Shown one piece after another: positions 47,131-47,202 of a stretch of 47,202 bases of DNA; positions within the stretch are counted from its first letter, which is position 1; every line of letters begins with the position of its first letter. The translations under genes were made by a program, and so were the position numbers. The stretch is from assembly GCA_003669575.1 (NCBI GenBank), contig QWOR01000351.1, positions 1 through 47,202 of the forward strand. Direction: 5' to 3'. The notes beneath the pieces are model-generated. The model saw only the letters and a program-made list of their open reading frames with translations. It was not told the DNA's origin and made no database searches. Source of the stretch: Planctomycetota bacterium (lineage in GTDB: Bacteria > Planctomycetota > Planctomycetia > Planctomycetales > Planctomycetaceae).

Positions 47131-47202
47131 CGGGAGGGCGTAGGTCCCGCTGAGCCGCAAAACAAGTCGGACTCTGTCTGGTCGTAGCGGCTCAGCAGGA
47201 GC
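47131..47202. repeat. Second copy of the GGGAGGGCG...GAGCCGC palindromic element, cut by window edge
   Basis: Left arm 47131-47158 begins CGGGAGGGCGTAGGTCCCG; right arm starts at 47187 with GCGGCTCAGCAGGAGC and runs out of the window. It lies upstream of argH and closely resembles the repeat inside the membrane glycosyltransferase gene. Confidence 0.8.

Overview
The window looks like chromosomal DNA of a planctomycete (phylum Planctomycetota). Pointers are multidomain Ser/Thr kinases, one carrying a STAND-type NTPase and a formylglycine-enzyme-like fold, a ResB-CcsA fusion for cytochrome c assembly, a bacterial SUI1/eIF1-like factor, a pilin-like small protein, DUF11-repeat and TPR-redoxin exported proteins, a Kdo transferase (so an LPS outer membrane), and intergenic palindromes of kinds I recall from this phylum. 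I cannot name the genus. About 30 genes are supported; no phage, integrase, transposase or CRISPR array was seen.

Layout. 1-1959 (minus): a family 2 glycosyltransferase overlapping kdtA by GTGA; kdtA runs off the left edge. 2043-7966 (minus): a 1621-residue kinase-STAND-membrane-FGE-like protein followed by a 232-residue and a 60-residue protein of unknown function in a visibly AT-richer stretch; an almost perfect 20-bp tandem repeat lies upstream. 8104-9492: a GPH-type sugar transporter. 9493-10411: no supported gene. 10412-10484: tRNA-Gly(CCC). 10586-14533: zinc-ribbon coiled-coil protein, PaaK-like CoA ligase, alanine dehydrogenase, SUI1 factor. 14662-18622: enolase-superfamily enzyme, MFS transporter, a palindromic element and an M24-fold protein that seems to lack its metal ligands. 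19190-26666: pilin-like protein, TPR-redoxin protein, TlpA-like thioredoxin protein and a DUF11-repeat surface protein. 27200-31675: lipoprotein and ResB-CcsA. 31795-36672: a 52-residue basic protein, PrkA, a membrane Ser/Thr kinase and a CbiX/SirB-type chelatase. 36933-39301: DUF900 hydrolase and MsrP-like molybdoenzyme. 39399-42018: two family 4 glycosyltransferases. 42847-45577: HTH-receiver regulator and a membrane glycosyltransferase with a palindromic repeat inserted in frame. 45620-46996: argH, followed at the window edge by another copy of that repeat.

Working together: kdtA with its GT2, the two GT4 enzymes and the membrane glycosyltransferase point to envelope glycan synthesis. The enolase-superfamily enzyme and the adjacent MFS transporter look like a sugar-acid uptake and dehydration pair. 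The redoxin and thioredoxin proteins, ResB-CcsA and MsrP all act on exported proteins or their thiols. The least explained unit is the kinase-STAND-FGE gene with its two unknown downstream genes. Start codons were chosen from Shine-Dalgarno spacing and family length, and often differ from the longest reading frame.
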